Shown: piece by piece, positions 50,281 through 59,150 of the stretch
Layout of the letters: every line of letters starts with the position of its first letter
How positions within the stretch are numbered: the stretch's first letter is position 1
DNA from: UBA2589 sp965223235
GTDB lineage: Bacteria; Gemmatimonadota; Gemmatimonadetes; Longimicrobiales; Gaopeijiaceae
NCBI GenBank assembly: GCA_965223235.1
Contig: CBDCVV010000020.1
Span: forward strand, 47,806-111,805
DNA: 64,000 bases
Direction: 5' to 3'
Position numbers and translations under genes: made by a program
Notes under the pieces: generated by a model
What the model saw: only the letters and a program-made list of their open reading frames with translations
What the model was told of the DNA's origin: nothing
Databases searched by the model: none

Positions 50281-51462
50281 TCAGGTCACGATGTCGCGGA
50301 GGGCGTCACAAAGCCGCTCGAGGTCCGCTTCATCGTTGAAGTAGTGGGGCGACATGCGCAGTGCGCCGTCGGTCTCCTTGCGGTCGTAGTCGATGACTGC
50401 GTCGACTCGAGTCTGCGAAGATGTGTTGATCCCCCGTGCGCGGAGGGCCATGACCAAGTCAGCCGGGACATGGCCTTTGAACGTCGCGGTCACCGTCGCT
50501 CCCAAGACGGCCCCCTCATCGAGAACTCGCGCTCCAGGGAGCTTAGCGAGTTCCTTCCGTAGTTGCGCGGAAAGAGTGCGGACGCGGGTGCATACCTCGT
50601 CCATGTCGAGAGCGTTCGCGTACTTCGCGGCCGCCCCGGTACCCAAGACGAGCGCCCAGGCGAACTCCCACGTCTCGAAGCGTCGTGCGTCGGGGGATGG
50701 CTGATATTGGTCTGCTGCGATCCAATCCGCCCCGCGCATGTCGGGGAAGAGTGGCTCCAGGCCAAGGTCGAGAGCTCGGTCGGATACGTACAGGAATCCC
50801 GCACCGCGCGGACCCCTCAGATACTTCCGGGATGTTGCGGAGAAGAAGTCGCACCCCATCGCTTCCACGTCGATCGGCATCTGTCCGACTGACTGACAGC
50901 CATCGACCAGGTATAGGATGTCCCGGGCGCGACACATCACACCGATTGCCTCCGTGTCCTGAACGAGGCCCGAGTTGGTCGGGATCTGCGTTACGGCCAC
51001 CAACCTCGGTCGTTTCCGGTGAAGCGTCTCCTCCATCGCCATGAGGTCGACACCTCCCTCCGGGGCGTCTGGGACCCGGACGACCTCGATGCCGAAACGG
51101 TGAGCCAGGGACAGGTACTGGATCTGATTCGAGACGTAGTCCTGCATGGTGGTGACCAACACGTCACCGACTTTGAACGGGATCGCCGACAGAGCGGAGG
51201 CAAACGAGGCTGTTGCGTGCTCCGTCATGGCGATCCGATCCGGCTCGCAACCGATCAGCGCGGCCACTGCCCTGTACGCTGACTCGATGTCCTCGGTCGA
51301 CTCCGCGGCGGCTTCGTACCCGCCGATCCGCGACTCCAACTCGATATGATCCTGGATCGCGCGCACTACCGACTCCGGCATCAGCGAAGCACCGGCATTG
51401 TTGAGGTGCACGCGGTGCTTCAGCCCCGGCGTCTCGTCGCGTAGCGCCGCAACGTCGAGCAT
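50281..51462 (-). CDS. Class V aminotransferase (IPNS-epimerase/EgtE-like)
   Basis: A 393-residue PLP enzyme. It starts LKHRVHLNNAGASLMPESVVRAI and has the PLP-lysine in FFSATSRKYLRGPRGAGFLY (about residue 225), with the Asp pair near LVDGCQSVGQ. NNAGAS at the N-terminus is typical of the isopenicillin-N-epimerase/EgtE-like branch of class V enzymes. The reaction may be C-S lyase or epimerase activity; this is not determined. It lies 18 bases upstream of the amidohydrolase gene on this strand. Confidence 0.88.
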   Translation of the reverse strand: MLDVAALRDETPGLKHRVHLNNAGASLMPESVVRAIQDHIELESRIGGYEAAAESTEDIESAYRAVAALIGCEPDRIAMTEHATASFASALSAIPFKVGDVLVTTMQDYVSNQIQYLSLAHRFGIEVVRVPDAPEGGVDLMAMEETLHRKRPRLVAVTQIPTNSGLVQDTEAIGVMCRARDILYLVDGCQSVGQMPIDVEAMGCDFFSATSRKYLRGPRGAGFLYVSDRALDLGLEPLFPDMRGADWIAADQYQPSPDARRFETWEFAWALVLGTGAAAKYANALDMDEVCTRVRTLSAQLRKELAKLPGARVLDEGAVLGATVTATFKGHVPADLVMALRARGINTSSQTRVDAVIDYDRKETDGALRMSPHYFNDEADLERLCDALRDIVT

Positions 51463-51480
51463 GAATATGGCTCCTGTCGC

Positions 51481-53118
51481 CTATGCTCCTCCCTGTTCCG
51501 TAACCGACCGCTCACGAGCCTCGCGCACCATCTCGCGAACGTCCTCGAGTAGCTGTTGGGCGTCGTACACGATGCCGTCTTTCACCGTGTACACGATTCC
51601 TCCGACTCGCTCGACTTCCCCGGTGTCGTCGTTTAGCCGAGGCGTGCCCGTTCCGTACAGCACCTTCAGGTTCTCGAGTGGATTCTCTTCGACGATGACC
51701 ATGTCCGCCTTGGCCCCCACTTCCAGTACGCCGAACTGGAGGTCGTTCTCCATCCCCTTCGGCTTGTGGAGCTGCAGCGCCCCGTGGTACGTAGCCGCGC
51801 GGACCACCTCCAGCGGGTTGAAGCCCGCCTCCCGCAGGAGCTCGAGCTCACGGATGTAGTCGAAGCCGTACAGCTTGTAGATGAAGCCGGAGTCGGAGCC
51901 GGTGGTTACGACACCCCCGGCGTTCTTGTAGTCGTTCAGGAAGCGCATCCACTTCCGGTAGAACTGCTGCCAGTGGTACTCGTCTTCCGTGGTCCAGTAG
52001 AACCAGTACGAGCCGTGGGCCTGTCGGCTCGGCTGATAGAAGTCCCACTGGCTCGGCAGCGTGTACTCCTCGTGCCACTCGGCCTCTCGGGCCCGCATGA
52101 CGTCGCGGCTTGCCTCGTAGATCGTCATGGTCGGGTCGATCCCGAAGTCGAGCTCGAGGAATCGATCGATCAGTTCGTTCCACGCGTCCGATCCAGGCTC
52201 GGCGGACTGATTCCAGAGACGTCCGACCTGGCCGAAGCGGTGCTGCTCGTTCTGGTAGTTGTAGTCGGCCGGATAGTCTTGGATCGTGCGACCCTCGAAG
52301 AGCGCCTCGAAGAGGCCGTAGTAGTGGGTCATCATGTCGAGGCCGAGCTCGGCAGCGTCGAGGGCGTTCATTCTTGCGACGCCCGTTTGCGCCAAGTGAG
52401 CGACCGTCCCGAGGCCATGTTGATGCGCCTCGTCGATGAGCGCCTCCATGATGGCCGGCGGGTATGACGTCAGCTTCAAGCCGTCGATACGAGCACCATC
52501 GACATCGACCTCCGCGGCCCACCGGACCCACTCCCGAGCCTTCTCAGGTGAATCGATGGCGCCTCGATCCCAAGCTTCTCCGGGTCGCGCGTAGGTGAAC
52601 ATTCGAGGGGCGACGATCTCGTTTCGCTCCGAGAGCGCCTTCTGCTCGAGTGCCCACATCATGGGTCCGTGCCCCACGCCCCGCGACGTCGTGATCCCGT
52701 TGCCCATCCAAAGTTTGTGCGTGTACTCGGCCTGAGGCGCCTTGCCGGCTCCACCCGTATGCGCGTGCATGTCGACGAAGCCGGGGAGGATGTACATGCC
52801 CGACACGTCGATCTCGCGGGTGGCGCCGCTCGGCCGGCGTGACTCATCGATCGGAGCCATCGGGAAGCCCACGGCGCGGATCTCGGAGATGCGATCGTTC
52901 ACGATCACGATGTCGACGGGTCCTAGCGGAGGACCACCCGCTCCATCGATGTAGGTGCCCCCTCGAAGAATCAGCCTCTCGTGGGGTCCGTCGCCCTCGT
53001 CCGCACCGCGGCGGTTGGTCTCTTCCATGCCCCCTTGCTGTGCGGAAGCGCTCACGGCGAGTACGGCGGTCGCCACGGCGATGCCGGCGAAACGCTGCAA
53101 GGCTGAGTACGGTGTCAT
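51481..53118 (-). CDS. Secreted amidohydrolase-family metallohydrolase
   Basis: A 545-residue protein with a signal peptide ending VSASAQQ. Amidohydrolase marks are YILPGFVDMHAHTGGAGKAP (H-x-H), the lysine region DGLKLTSYPPAIMEALIDEAHQHGLGTVAHLAQTG, and TGSDSGFIYKLYGFDYIRELELLREAGFNPLEVVRAAT (late Asp). GGAGGA precedes the ATG at 53118. The family includes secreted isoaspartyl dipeptidases and imidazolonepropionase-like enzymes, so the substrate is open. It is divergent from ligA. The 185 bases between them hold promoters that I could not resolve. Confidence 0.9.
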   Translation of the reverse strand: MTPYSALQRFAGIAVATAVLAVSASAQQGGMEETNRRGADEGDGPHERLILRGGTYIDGAGGPPLGPVDIVIVNDRISEIRAVGFPMAPIDESRRPSGATREIDVSGMYILPGFVDMHAHTGGAGKAPQAEYTHKLWMGNGITTSRGVGHGPMMWALEQKALSERNEIVAPRMFTYARPGEAWDRGAIDSPEKAREWVRWAAEVDVDGARIDGLKLTSYPPAIMEALIDEAHQHGLGTVAHLAQTGVARMNALDAAELGLDMMTHYYGLFEALFEGRTIQDYPADYNYQNEQHRFGQVGRLWNQSAEPGSDAWNELIDRFLELDFGIDPTMTIYEASRDVMRAREAEWHEEYTLPSQWDFYQPSRQAHGSYWFYWTTEDEYHWQQFYRKWMRFLNDYKNAGGVVTTGSDSGFIYKLYGFDYIRELELLREAGFNPLEVVRAATYHGALQLHKPKGMENDLQFGVLEVGAKADMVIVEENPLENLKVLYGTGTPRLNDDTGEVERVGGIVYTVKDGIVYDAQQLLEDVREMVREARERSVTEQGGA

Positions 53119-53303
53119 CGAGTCCTCCGGGTGGGATACCAAGTCCATTCGCTTTCGACCGACCAGCGCGGCCGGGCCGAAGTATCTGTGTGCGCGAGGG
53201 ATCGCGCCATGGATCACGGGTACGACTTCGACAATGCTCCTGCGGCAGGCGATATTGTGCGGCCCCAGATACGGGCGACAGATCACCTCATCCCGTCGAG
53301 AAG

Positions 53304-55355
53304 TTGACTACGGACGCACCGTCGGAAGGGCAGGCGCCCACGGAAGTCTTGGAGGAGGCGACCGGGCTCCAAAGAGAGCTACGGCGCCACTCTAGGTTGT
53401 ACTACTACGAAGGCCGTCCCGAGATCACGGACGCGGAGTACGACCGCCTGTTTCGAAGGCTGCAAGCGTTGGAGGAGGCGTACCCGTCGCTCCGCACGCC
53501 CGACTCGCCGACGCAGCGTGTGGGTGCTCCACCCCAAGACAAATTCACCACGGTACGTCACGTCGCTCCGTTGCTCTCTCTCGATTCGTCCGAGAAGGCA
53601 GAGGACATCCGGCGCTTCGACGAGCGAGTGCGTAAGGCGCTCGGGGATCACCCGCCCGTCTATATCCTGGAGCCAAAACTCGACGGAGCCTCGATCGAGC
53701 TCGTCTACGAGGAGGGCGTACTCGTGCGGGCCGTGACGCGTGGAGACGGGGAACGAGGGGAGGACGTCACCGCGAACGTGCGGACAATCTCGACCGTCCC
53801 GCTTCGGCTCCGCGATACCCGGCGCCCGCCTCCTTCGCTGCTGGCGCTACGCGGCGAAGTCATGATGTACATATCGGACTTCGAGGCGTTCAATCGAAGA
53901 CTCGTGGAGGGAGGAGGGGAACCGTACGCTTCGCCCCGGAATTCCGCAGCCGGGTCGATCCGGCAGCTCGATTCGAGCGTGACCGCCTCTCGGAAGCTCG
54001 ACGTCTTGGTTTATGACGTCTTGCACGTGGACGGCGTGCCTCTTCGCACGGATTCCGAAGGCGTGCAGGCTATTCGCGACTGGGGCTTCCGCGTGCCCGA
54101 GCGGATCGAGCGTGCCGAGTCCGCCGAAGAGATCATCACGTATCACGAGTCGTTCGGGGCCGACCGTGACGAACTGACGTACGAGATCGACGGGGTGGTC
54201 ATCAAGCTCGACGACCTGAGCGCCCGTAGAGCGATGGGCTCGACGTCCCACCACCCACGTTGGGCCATTGCGTTCAAATTTCCGCCACGACAAGAGATCA
54301 CGGTAATCGAGAAGATCGACATCCAGGTCGGCCGCACGGGAGTGCTGACGCCCGTCGCGTGGCTTCGGCCTGTAACGGTGGGCGGGGTGACCGTGTCTCG
54401 CGCATCGCTCCACAACCGCGAGGAGCTAGCCAGAAAGGACTTGCGCGTCGGCGACACCGTGCGGATCCAGCGGGCGGGAGACGTGATCCCTCAGGTTGTC
54501 GAGGTCGTCGATCCAGGGTCGGATCGCCCGGATCCGTTCGAGATGCCGTCCTCATGCCCGATTTGTGACACACCCACGGTTGAGGAGGGTCCCCGAACGC
54601 TGTGCCCGAACCGATTCGGATGCTCTGCCCAACTGAAAGGGAGACTCCTCCACTTCGGCCGACGGTCGGCACTCGACATCGAAGGGCTCGGAGAGGAGAC
54701 CGCCAATCTGCTCGTCGATGTCGGACTCGTGTCCCACATCGCGGAGCTCTTCGATCTCAAGCCCGAACAGCTCGTACCGCTCGAAGGCTTCGCCGAGAAG
54801 TCGGCAACGGCGTTAGTCGCCGCGATCGAGGCGAAGCGGGCGCCCGATCTAGACCGATTCTTGATCGCTCTGAGTATTCCCGAGGTAGGGGTCACCGTGG
54901 CACGCACCTTGGCCGAGCGCTTCGGTTCTTTCGCCGCGATCCGAAGCGCTTCGACCGAATCGCTCGTTTCCATCGACGGAATCGGACCGCGAATGAGCGA
55001 CGCGATCACCGGCTTCTTCTCCGATCCGAGGAACGCAGAGGCGATCGACGGAATTCTTTCTCGAGGTGTCGAACCCAAGCGGGTCGAGGTTCAGACGACG
55101 GATCTGCCCGACCTGGGGACCGTTGTGTTCACCGGGGCGATTCCCGTGCCCCGTGTGGTTGCGGAGACCGCGTGGCGACAAGTCGGGGGCAAGACATCCG
55201 GCGCCGTATCCAAGAAGACGGCGTTCGTGGTGGCAGGTGACAACGCGGGGTCGAAGTTGGCCAAGGCCGAGAAGCTCGGTGTTGACGTCCTCGACTTCGA
55301 AACCTTCCTCGTACGGCTCCGCTCCCATGGCGGGGACATCGAGTCGGCGGGCTAG
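53304..55355 (+). CDS. ligA: NAD-dependent DNA ligase
   Basis: A 683-residue LigA. Ia-type residues at the start (RLYYYEGRPEITDAEYDRLFRRLQ) bind NAD. The adenylation lysine is in ILEPKLDGASIELVYEEG (KLDG). It continues with the OB domain (GRTGVLTPVAWLRPVTVGG), the zinc finger CPIC...CPNRFGC, helix-hairpin-helix repeats, and a BRCT domain (GTVVFTGAIPVPRVVAETAWRQVGGKTSGAVSKKTAFVVAGDNAGSKLAKAEKLGV). It seals DNA nicks. TTG at 53304 fits the usual N-terminal length. No strong Shine-Dalgarno was seen. The stop is 4 bases before polX. Confidence 0.96.
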   Translation: MTTDAPSEGQAPTEVLEEATGLQRELRRHSRLYYYEGRPEITDAEYDRLFRRLQALEEAYPSLRTPDSPTQRVGAPPQDKFTTVRHVAPLLSLDSSEKAEDIRRFDERVRKALGDHPPVYILEPKLDGASIELVYEEGVLVRAVTRGDGERGEDVTANVRTISTVPLRLRDTRRPPPSLLALRGEVMMYISDFEAFNRRLVEGGGEPYASPRNSAAGSIRQLDSSVTASRKLDVLVYDVLHVDGVPLRTDSEGVQAIRDWGFRVPERIERAESAEEIITYHESFGADRDELTYEIDGVVIKLDDLSARRAMGSTSHHPRWAIAFKFPPRQEITVIEKIDIQVGRTGVLTPVAWLRPVTVGGVTVSRASLHNREELARKDLRVGDTVRIQRAGDVIPQVVEVVDPGSDRPDPFEMPSSCPICDTPTVEEGPRTLCPNRFGCSAQLKGRLLHFGRRSALDIEGLGEETANLLVDVGLVSHIAELFDLKPEQLVPLEGFAEKSATALVAAIEAKRAPDLDRFLIALSIPEVGVTVARTLAERFGSFAAIRSASTESLVSIDGIGPRMSDAITGFFSDPRNAEAIDGILSRGVEPKRVEVQTTDLPDLGTVVFTGAIPVPRVVAETAWRQVGGKTSGAVSKKTAFVVAGDNAGSKLAKAEKLGVDVLDFETFLVRLRSHGGDIESAG

Positions 55356-55359
55356 GGCA

Positions 55360-57093
55360 GTGGAGAACCTCGACGTTTCTCGAACCCTCGGCACACTCGC
55401 CGACCTGCTCGAGATCCAAGGGGCATCACCCTTCAGAATCCGAGCGTACCGCAACGCCATCAACACCATCAACAGCCTTACCCCCTCGCTTCAATCGATG
55501 GTGGAAGCCGGAGACGATCTCACGGCGCTCCCCGGTGTGGGGAAGAGCGTAGCCAAACACATCGAGGAGTTGCTCACCGAGGGGCGGGTTACCCGGCTAG
55601 AAGAGCTTGCCCAAGAGCTGCCCATCACCTTGGTCGAGTTGGTGCGTCTCGATGGGGTCGGACCGAAGAAGGCGAAAAAACTCTTCGAATCACTTCGCGT
55701 CGCAACCGTCGACGACCTCGAGCGGGAGATCGTAGCCGGTCGAGTGTCGGAGCTCGATGGTTTCGGACTGAAGAGCGTTGAAAAGATCCAGCGCGCGATC
55801 GAGGACCACAGGAAGCACACCGGGCGCTTCCAGATCCACGATGCGGAACGACTGATCGCGGGCATCGTGGAGCATGTCGGCTCGTTCGAAGGGGTCGCAG
55901 AGGTACAGGTCGCGGGAAGTCTGAGGCGTAGAAAAGAGACCATCGGAGATGTCGACCTCCTCGCCCGCTTCGAGGGGGACGGCACCGAGGTCGTGAACCA
56001 CTTCGTGGAGTATCGAGGAGTGGCCCGGGTCGAGGGGGCCGGTCCCACCAAAGGAAGCGTTGTGCTCCACTCCGGGCTCCAGGTAGACCTCAGGGTGATC
56101 CCGGAGATCTCCTACGGCGCCGCCCTCCAATACTTCACTGGCTCGAAGGAGCACAACGTCGCGCTCCGGACGAGAGCGGTCCGAATGGGACTACGTGTGA
56201 ACGAGTGGGGCGTCTTCGAGGCTCCGGACGAGGAAGGGAAGCGACAAGCGGGGCCTACGGAGGAGGGCGTGTACGAAGTCCTCGGGCTACGGTGGGTTCC
56301 TCCCGAGCTCAGGGAGAACCGCGGTGAGATCGAAGCCGCCTTGGACAACGCACTCCCCCGACTCGTTACCCTGGAGGACATCAAGGGCGACCTCCAGATG
56401 CACTCCACCTGGAGTGACGGATCTGCGACGCTCGAGGAGATGGTTCAGGGCGCCAAGGCGCGAGGGTACGAGTACGTCGCGGTGACCGACCACAGCCAAG
56501 CTATGGCGATGGTCCAGGGCCTCACTCCGGAACGGGCCCGGGCACAGTGGGTCGAGATCGACGAAGTCCGGAGTCGAGTCGCGGGAATCGAGGTCCTCCG
56601 TAGTGCGGAGATCGACATTCTCAAGGATGGGTCGCTGGACATGCCGGACGACATCCTGGATGAGCTCGATGTGGTTGTCATCTCCGTTCACTCGTTCATG
56701 GATCTCGACCGGCGCACGATGACCGAACGGGTCCTCAAAGCGATGGCCCACCCGACGGTCGACATCTTGGCTCACCCGACAGGTCGGAGGATCCAGCGAC
56801 GGGAACCCTTCGAGTTGGATGTCGAGACTGTGCTCGAGGCAGCGGCGGAGCTCTCGGTTGCCGTGGAGTTGAATGCGAATCCCAACCGACTGGACCTGAA
56901 GGACGTGCACGTGCATCGTGCGAAGGAGCTGGGCGTGCCGGTCGTGATCAGCACGGACGCGCATTCACCGAAAGGGTTGAGCGATATGCGATTCGGAGTC
57001 GACCAGGCGCGCAGGGGATGGTTGGAGCCAGGGGACGTCTTGAACGCGAGGCCGGCCGACGACTTCCTCCGCTGGGTCCGGCGCCGTGGCTGA
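55360..57093 (+). CDS. polX: DNA polymerase/3'-5' exonuclease PolX
   Basis: A 577-residue PolX. It has an N-terminal polymerase-beta-like region with HhH motifs (TALPGVGKSVAKHIEELLTEG, LVRLDGVGPKKAKKLFESLRV). The nucleotidyltransferase motif is AGSLRRRKETIGDVDLLARFEG. The C-terminal PHP exonuclease has DLQMHSTWSDGSATLEEMVQGAKARGYEYVAVTDHSQ. It works in base-excision repair and gap filling. GTG 55360 lies 4 bases after the ligA stop, so ligase and repair polymerase are expressed together, a sensible repair pair. Its 3' end overlaps the DUF2157 gene by 8 bases. Confidence 0.95.
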   Translation: MENLDVSRTLGTLADLLEIQGASPFRIRAYRNAINTINSLTPSLQSMVEAGDDLTALPGVGKSVAKHIEELLTEGRVTRLEELAQELPITLVELVRLDGVGPKKAKKLFESLRVATVDDLEREIVAGRVSELDGFGLKSVEKIQRAIEDHRKHTGRFQIHDAERLIAGIVEHVGSFEGVAEVQVAGSLRRRKETIGDVDLLARFEGDGTEVVNHFVEYRGVARVEGAGPTKGSVVLHSGLQVDLRVIPEISYGAALQYFTGSKEHNVALRTRAVRMGLRVNEWGVFEAPDEEGKRQAGPTEEGVYEVLGLRWVPPELRENRGEIEAALDNALPRLVTLEDIKGDLQMHSTWSDGSATLEEMVQGAKARGYEYVAVTDHSQAMAMVQGLTPERARAQWVEIDEVRSRVAGIEVLRSAEIDILKDGSLDMPDDILDELDVVVISVHSFMDLDRRTMTERVLKAMAHPTVDILAHPTGRRIQRREPFELDVETVLEAAAELSVAVELNANPNRLDLKDVHVHRAKELGVPVVISTDAHSPKGLSDMRFGVDQARRGWLEPGDVLNARPADDFLRWVRRRG

Positions 57094-58210
57094 TCGGGAC
57101 GGCGTTATCCAAGACACCCTAGCTCGCTGGGTAGAGAAAGGCCTCGTCGACGCCAGTCTCGCCGACACACTCCGGCGTGAAGCGTCGGAGCACGAAGCCG
57201 AAGCAACGAAGACGATTGGGCAGTACGTCTTGGCGACCACGGGAGCGCTCGTCCTCGTCATGGCGGGCGGCGTTTTCGTGGATTGGGCCTGGCCCCAACT
57301 GAGTGTTATCAGCCAGTCTGCGATGCTCGCGATCGGGGGCGCCGTCGCGATCGGGGTCGGGTCGTGGCTGGAGAGCACCCGTCGGTGGAGGCCAGCGGCC
57401 TACCTCATGCAAACAGCCGGGCTTTGCCTGTTACTCGGAGCCGTCTGGCACTCGGAACGTGATTGGGCCGACCAAAGTGCGGGTGGGGTCTTGGTGGGTG
57501 TGCTCGCACTTGCGACCCCCGTGATTCTTGCGGCGAGGTCGATGCGTAGGAGCGTGGTGATGCCTGCGATCCATATGGCTATGGGTCTCGCCTTCCTCAC
57601 CGCGTTTCTCGACCGGGCGACTGCGCTCTCCGACGACGCCATCGTGTGGACGCTCGATGTCGTGCTACTGGGCGCGATCTTGGTGCTGGCGAACATGCTG
57701 CGGAGCGATCCCGAACAGGAGCGTCACCCTTGGCTTCTCAACGCCTTCGTCCTGGCAATGCTGGCGGGGTTCGTGTTGGTGGGGCTGACTGCGGTCGGGC
57801 CACTCTCGCTTACTGACAATTCGGTCGTCCCGCTCGACGTCTGGCTAGGCGCGTGTGTTGGACTGACGCTGTGGGGCATCCATCGGGCGCCCGCCGGCCT
57901 ACGGAAGGCATGGTTCGAGCGCCTCCTAGCCCTGGAAGTGCTTGCGTGGATTCCCTTCGGACTCATCACAGTCGAGGGCCCTCTCGACGGTGGCCCGGCC
58001 CTCGCGGTACTCCTCGTGGGTGGTGCAGGAGTGGGTGCGTTCCTACACGGCGACCGCCATGGATTTGGGAACGTCATGATGGCCGCTGCCGCGTGCTTCA
58101 TCGTGCCTGTGTGGTGGTGGGCCGTCGACGCGGGGGGAGCACTCGGCGGTGTCGCCGCGCTGCTCTTCACCGCGGTGGTTCTCTTCTGGGCCTCCGGGCG
58201 GCGGCGGTAG
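57086..58210 (+). CDS. DUF2157-family membrane protein
   Basis: A 374-residue protein. The ~50-residue N-terminal cytoplasmic domain (QDTLARWVEKGLVDASLADTLRREASEHEAEATKTIGQYVLATTGAL) is the DUF2157 mark. About ten TM helices follow, with a few polar residues. The function of DUF2157 is unknown. It starts at GTG 57086, inside polX. The 3' end is near the FabI start (40-base gap). Confidence 0.8.
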   Translation: MADRDGVIQDTLARWVEKGLVDASLADTLRREASEHEAEATKTIGQYVLATTGALVLVMAGGVFVDWAWPQLSVISQSAMLAIGGAVAIGVGSWLESTRRWRPAAYLMQTAGLCLLLGAVWHSERDWADQSAGGVLVGVLALATPVILAARSMRRSVVMPAIHMAMGLAFLTAFLDRATALSDDAIVWTLDVVLLGAILVLANMLRSDPEQERHPWLLNAFVLAMLAGFVLVGLTAVGPLSLTDNSVVPLDVWLGACVGLTLWGIHRAPAGLRKAWFERLLALEVLAWIPFGLITVEGPLDGGPALAVLLVGGAGVGAFLHGDRHGFGNVMMAAAACFIVPVWWWAVDAGGALGGVAALLFTAVVLFWASGRRR

Positions 58211-58250
58211 GGGTCCCCCGGCTCGTCACACTCCTCTAGCTTACCGACCT

Positions 58251-59150
58251 ATGCTACCGATCGATCTGAGTGGGAAACGAGCCTTCGTGGCCGGGGTCGC
58301 GGACGACCAGGGTTACGGTTGGGCAATCGTCCGTTCTCTTGCTGCCGCGGGCGCGACCGTTTGTGTCGGCACCTGGCCTCCCACCATGAGGATCTTCACG
58401 AAGAGCCTCGAGCGCGGGAAGCTGGATCGATCTCTCCCCGGCGGAGGCGAGATCGACTTCGAGCGCATCTTCGCCCTAGACGCGGTCTACGACACGGATG
58501 ACGACGTTCCCGAGGATGTCCGGAACGACAAGCGTTATGCCGTCTTGTCGCGGTACTCCATCCAGGGGGTCGTGGATCAGCTTGTCGAGGAGTTCGGGTC
58601 TCCGTGTGTGGATGTGCTGGTGCATTCGCTAGCCAATGGTCCTGAGGTACAACGGGAGCTCATCGACACGACCCGAGCCGGATATCTCGCTGCCTCCTCA
58701 GCGAGCGCCTATTCACTCGTGAGCATGGTGCAGCGTTTCGGTCCGATTCTGAGGCCTGGCGGCGCGGTCGTTTCGTTGAGCTACCTAGCCGCGGAACGCG
58801 TCATTCCCGGATACGGGGGTGGCATGAGCTCGGCGAAGGCGGCGCTCGAAAGTGACACGCGGACGCTCGCCTTCGAGGCGGGGCGTCGTTATGGGATCCG
58901 AGTGAACACGATCAGCGCGGGTCCGCTCGCAAGTCGGGCGGCCAAGGCGATCGGCAGCATCGGCAAGATGGTCGAGTACTACCAGGAGAACGCACCGCTT
59001 GGTGAGAGCAACACCGCTGAAGAGGTCGGTGATGCCGCGGCGTTCCTCTGTTCACCGATGGCTTCGGGTATCACCGGAGAGACGCTGCACGTGGACAAAG
59101 GGTACCACGCGATGGGGATGCAGGCGGAGCCCCAGCTTTCGGCACCGTAG
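58251..59150 (+). CDS. fabI: Enoyl-ACP reductase FabI, long plant/chlamydial type
   Basis: A 299-residue NADH-dependent enoyl-ACP reductase, the last reduction step of fatty acid elongation. It begins IDLSGKRAFVAGVADDQGYGWAI, the FabI cofactor motif. YLAAERVIPGYGGGMSSAKAALESD carries the catalytic Tyr/Lys set. Between these is the extended loop IDFERIFALDAVYDTDDDVPEDVRNDKRY, which places it in the longer plant/chlamydial type, not the ~260-residue E. coli type. The ATG at 58251 matches the usual N-terminus. The stop overlaps the aminotransferase GTG by one base. Confidence 0.95.
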   Translation: MLPIDLSGKRAFVAGVADDQGYGWAIVRSLAAAGATVCVGTWPPTMRIFTKSLERGKLDRSLPGGGEIDFERIFALDAVYDTDDDVPEDVRNDKRYAVLSRYSIQGVVDQLVEEFGSPCVDVLVHSLANGPEVQRELIDTTRAGYLAASSASAYSLVSMVQRFGPILRPGGAVVSLSYLAAERVIPGYGGGMSSAKAALESDTRTLAFEAGRRYGIRVNTISAGPLASRAAKAIGSIGKMVEYYQENAPLGESNTAEEVGDAAAFLCSPMASGITGETLHVDKGYHAMGMQAEPQLSAP

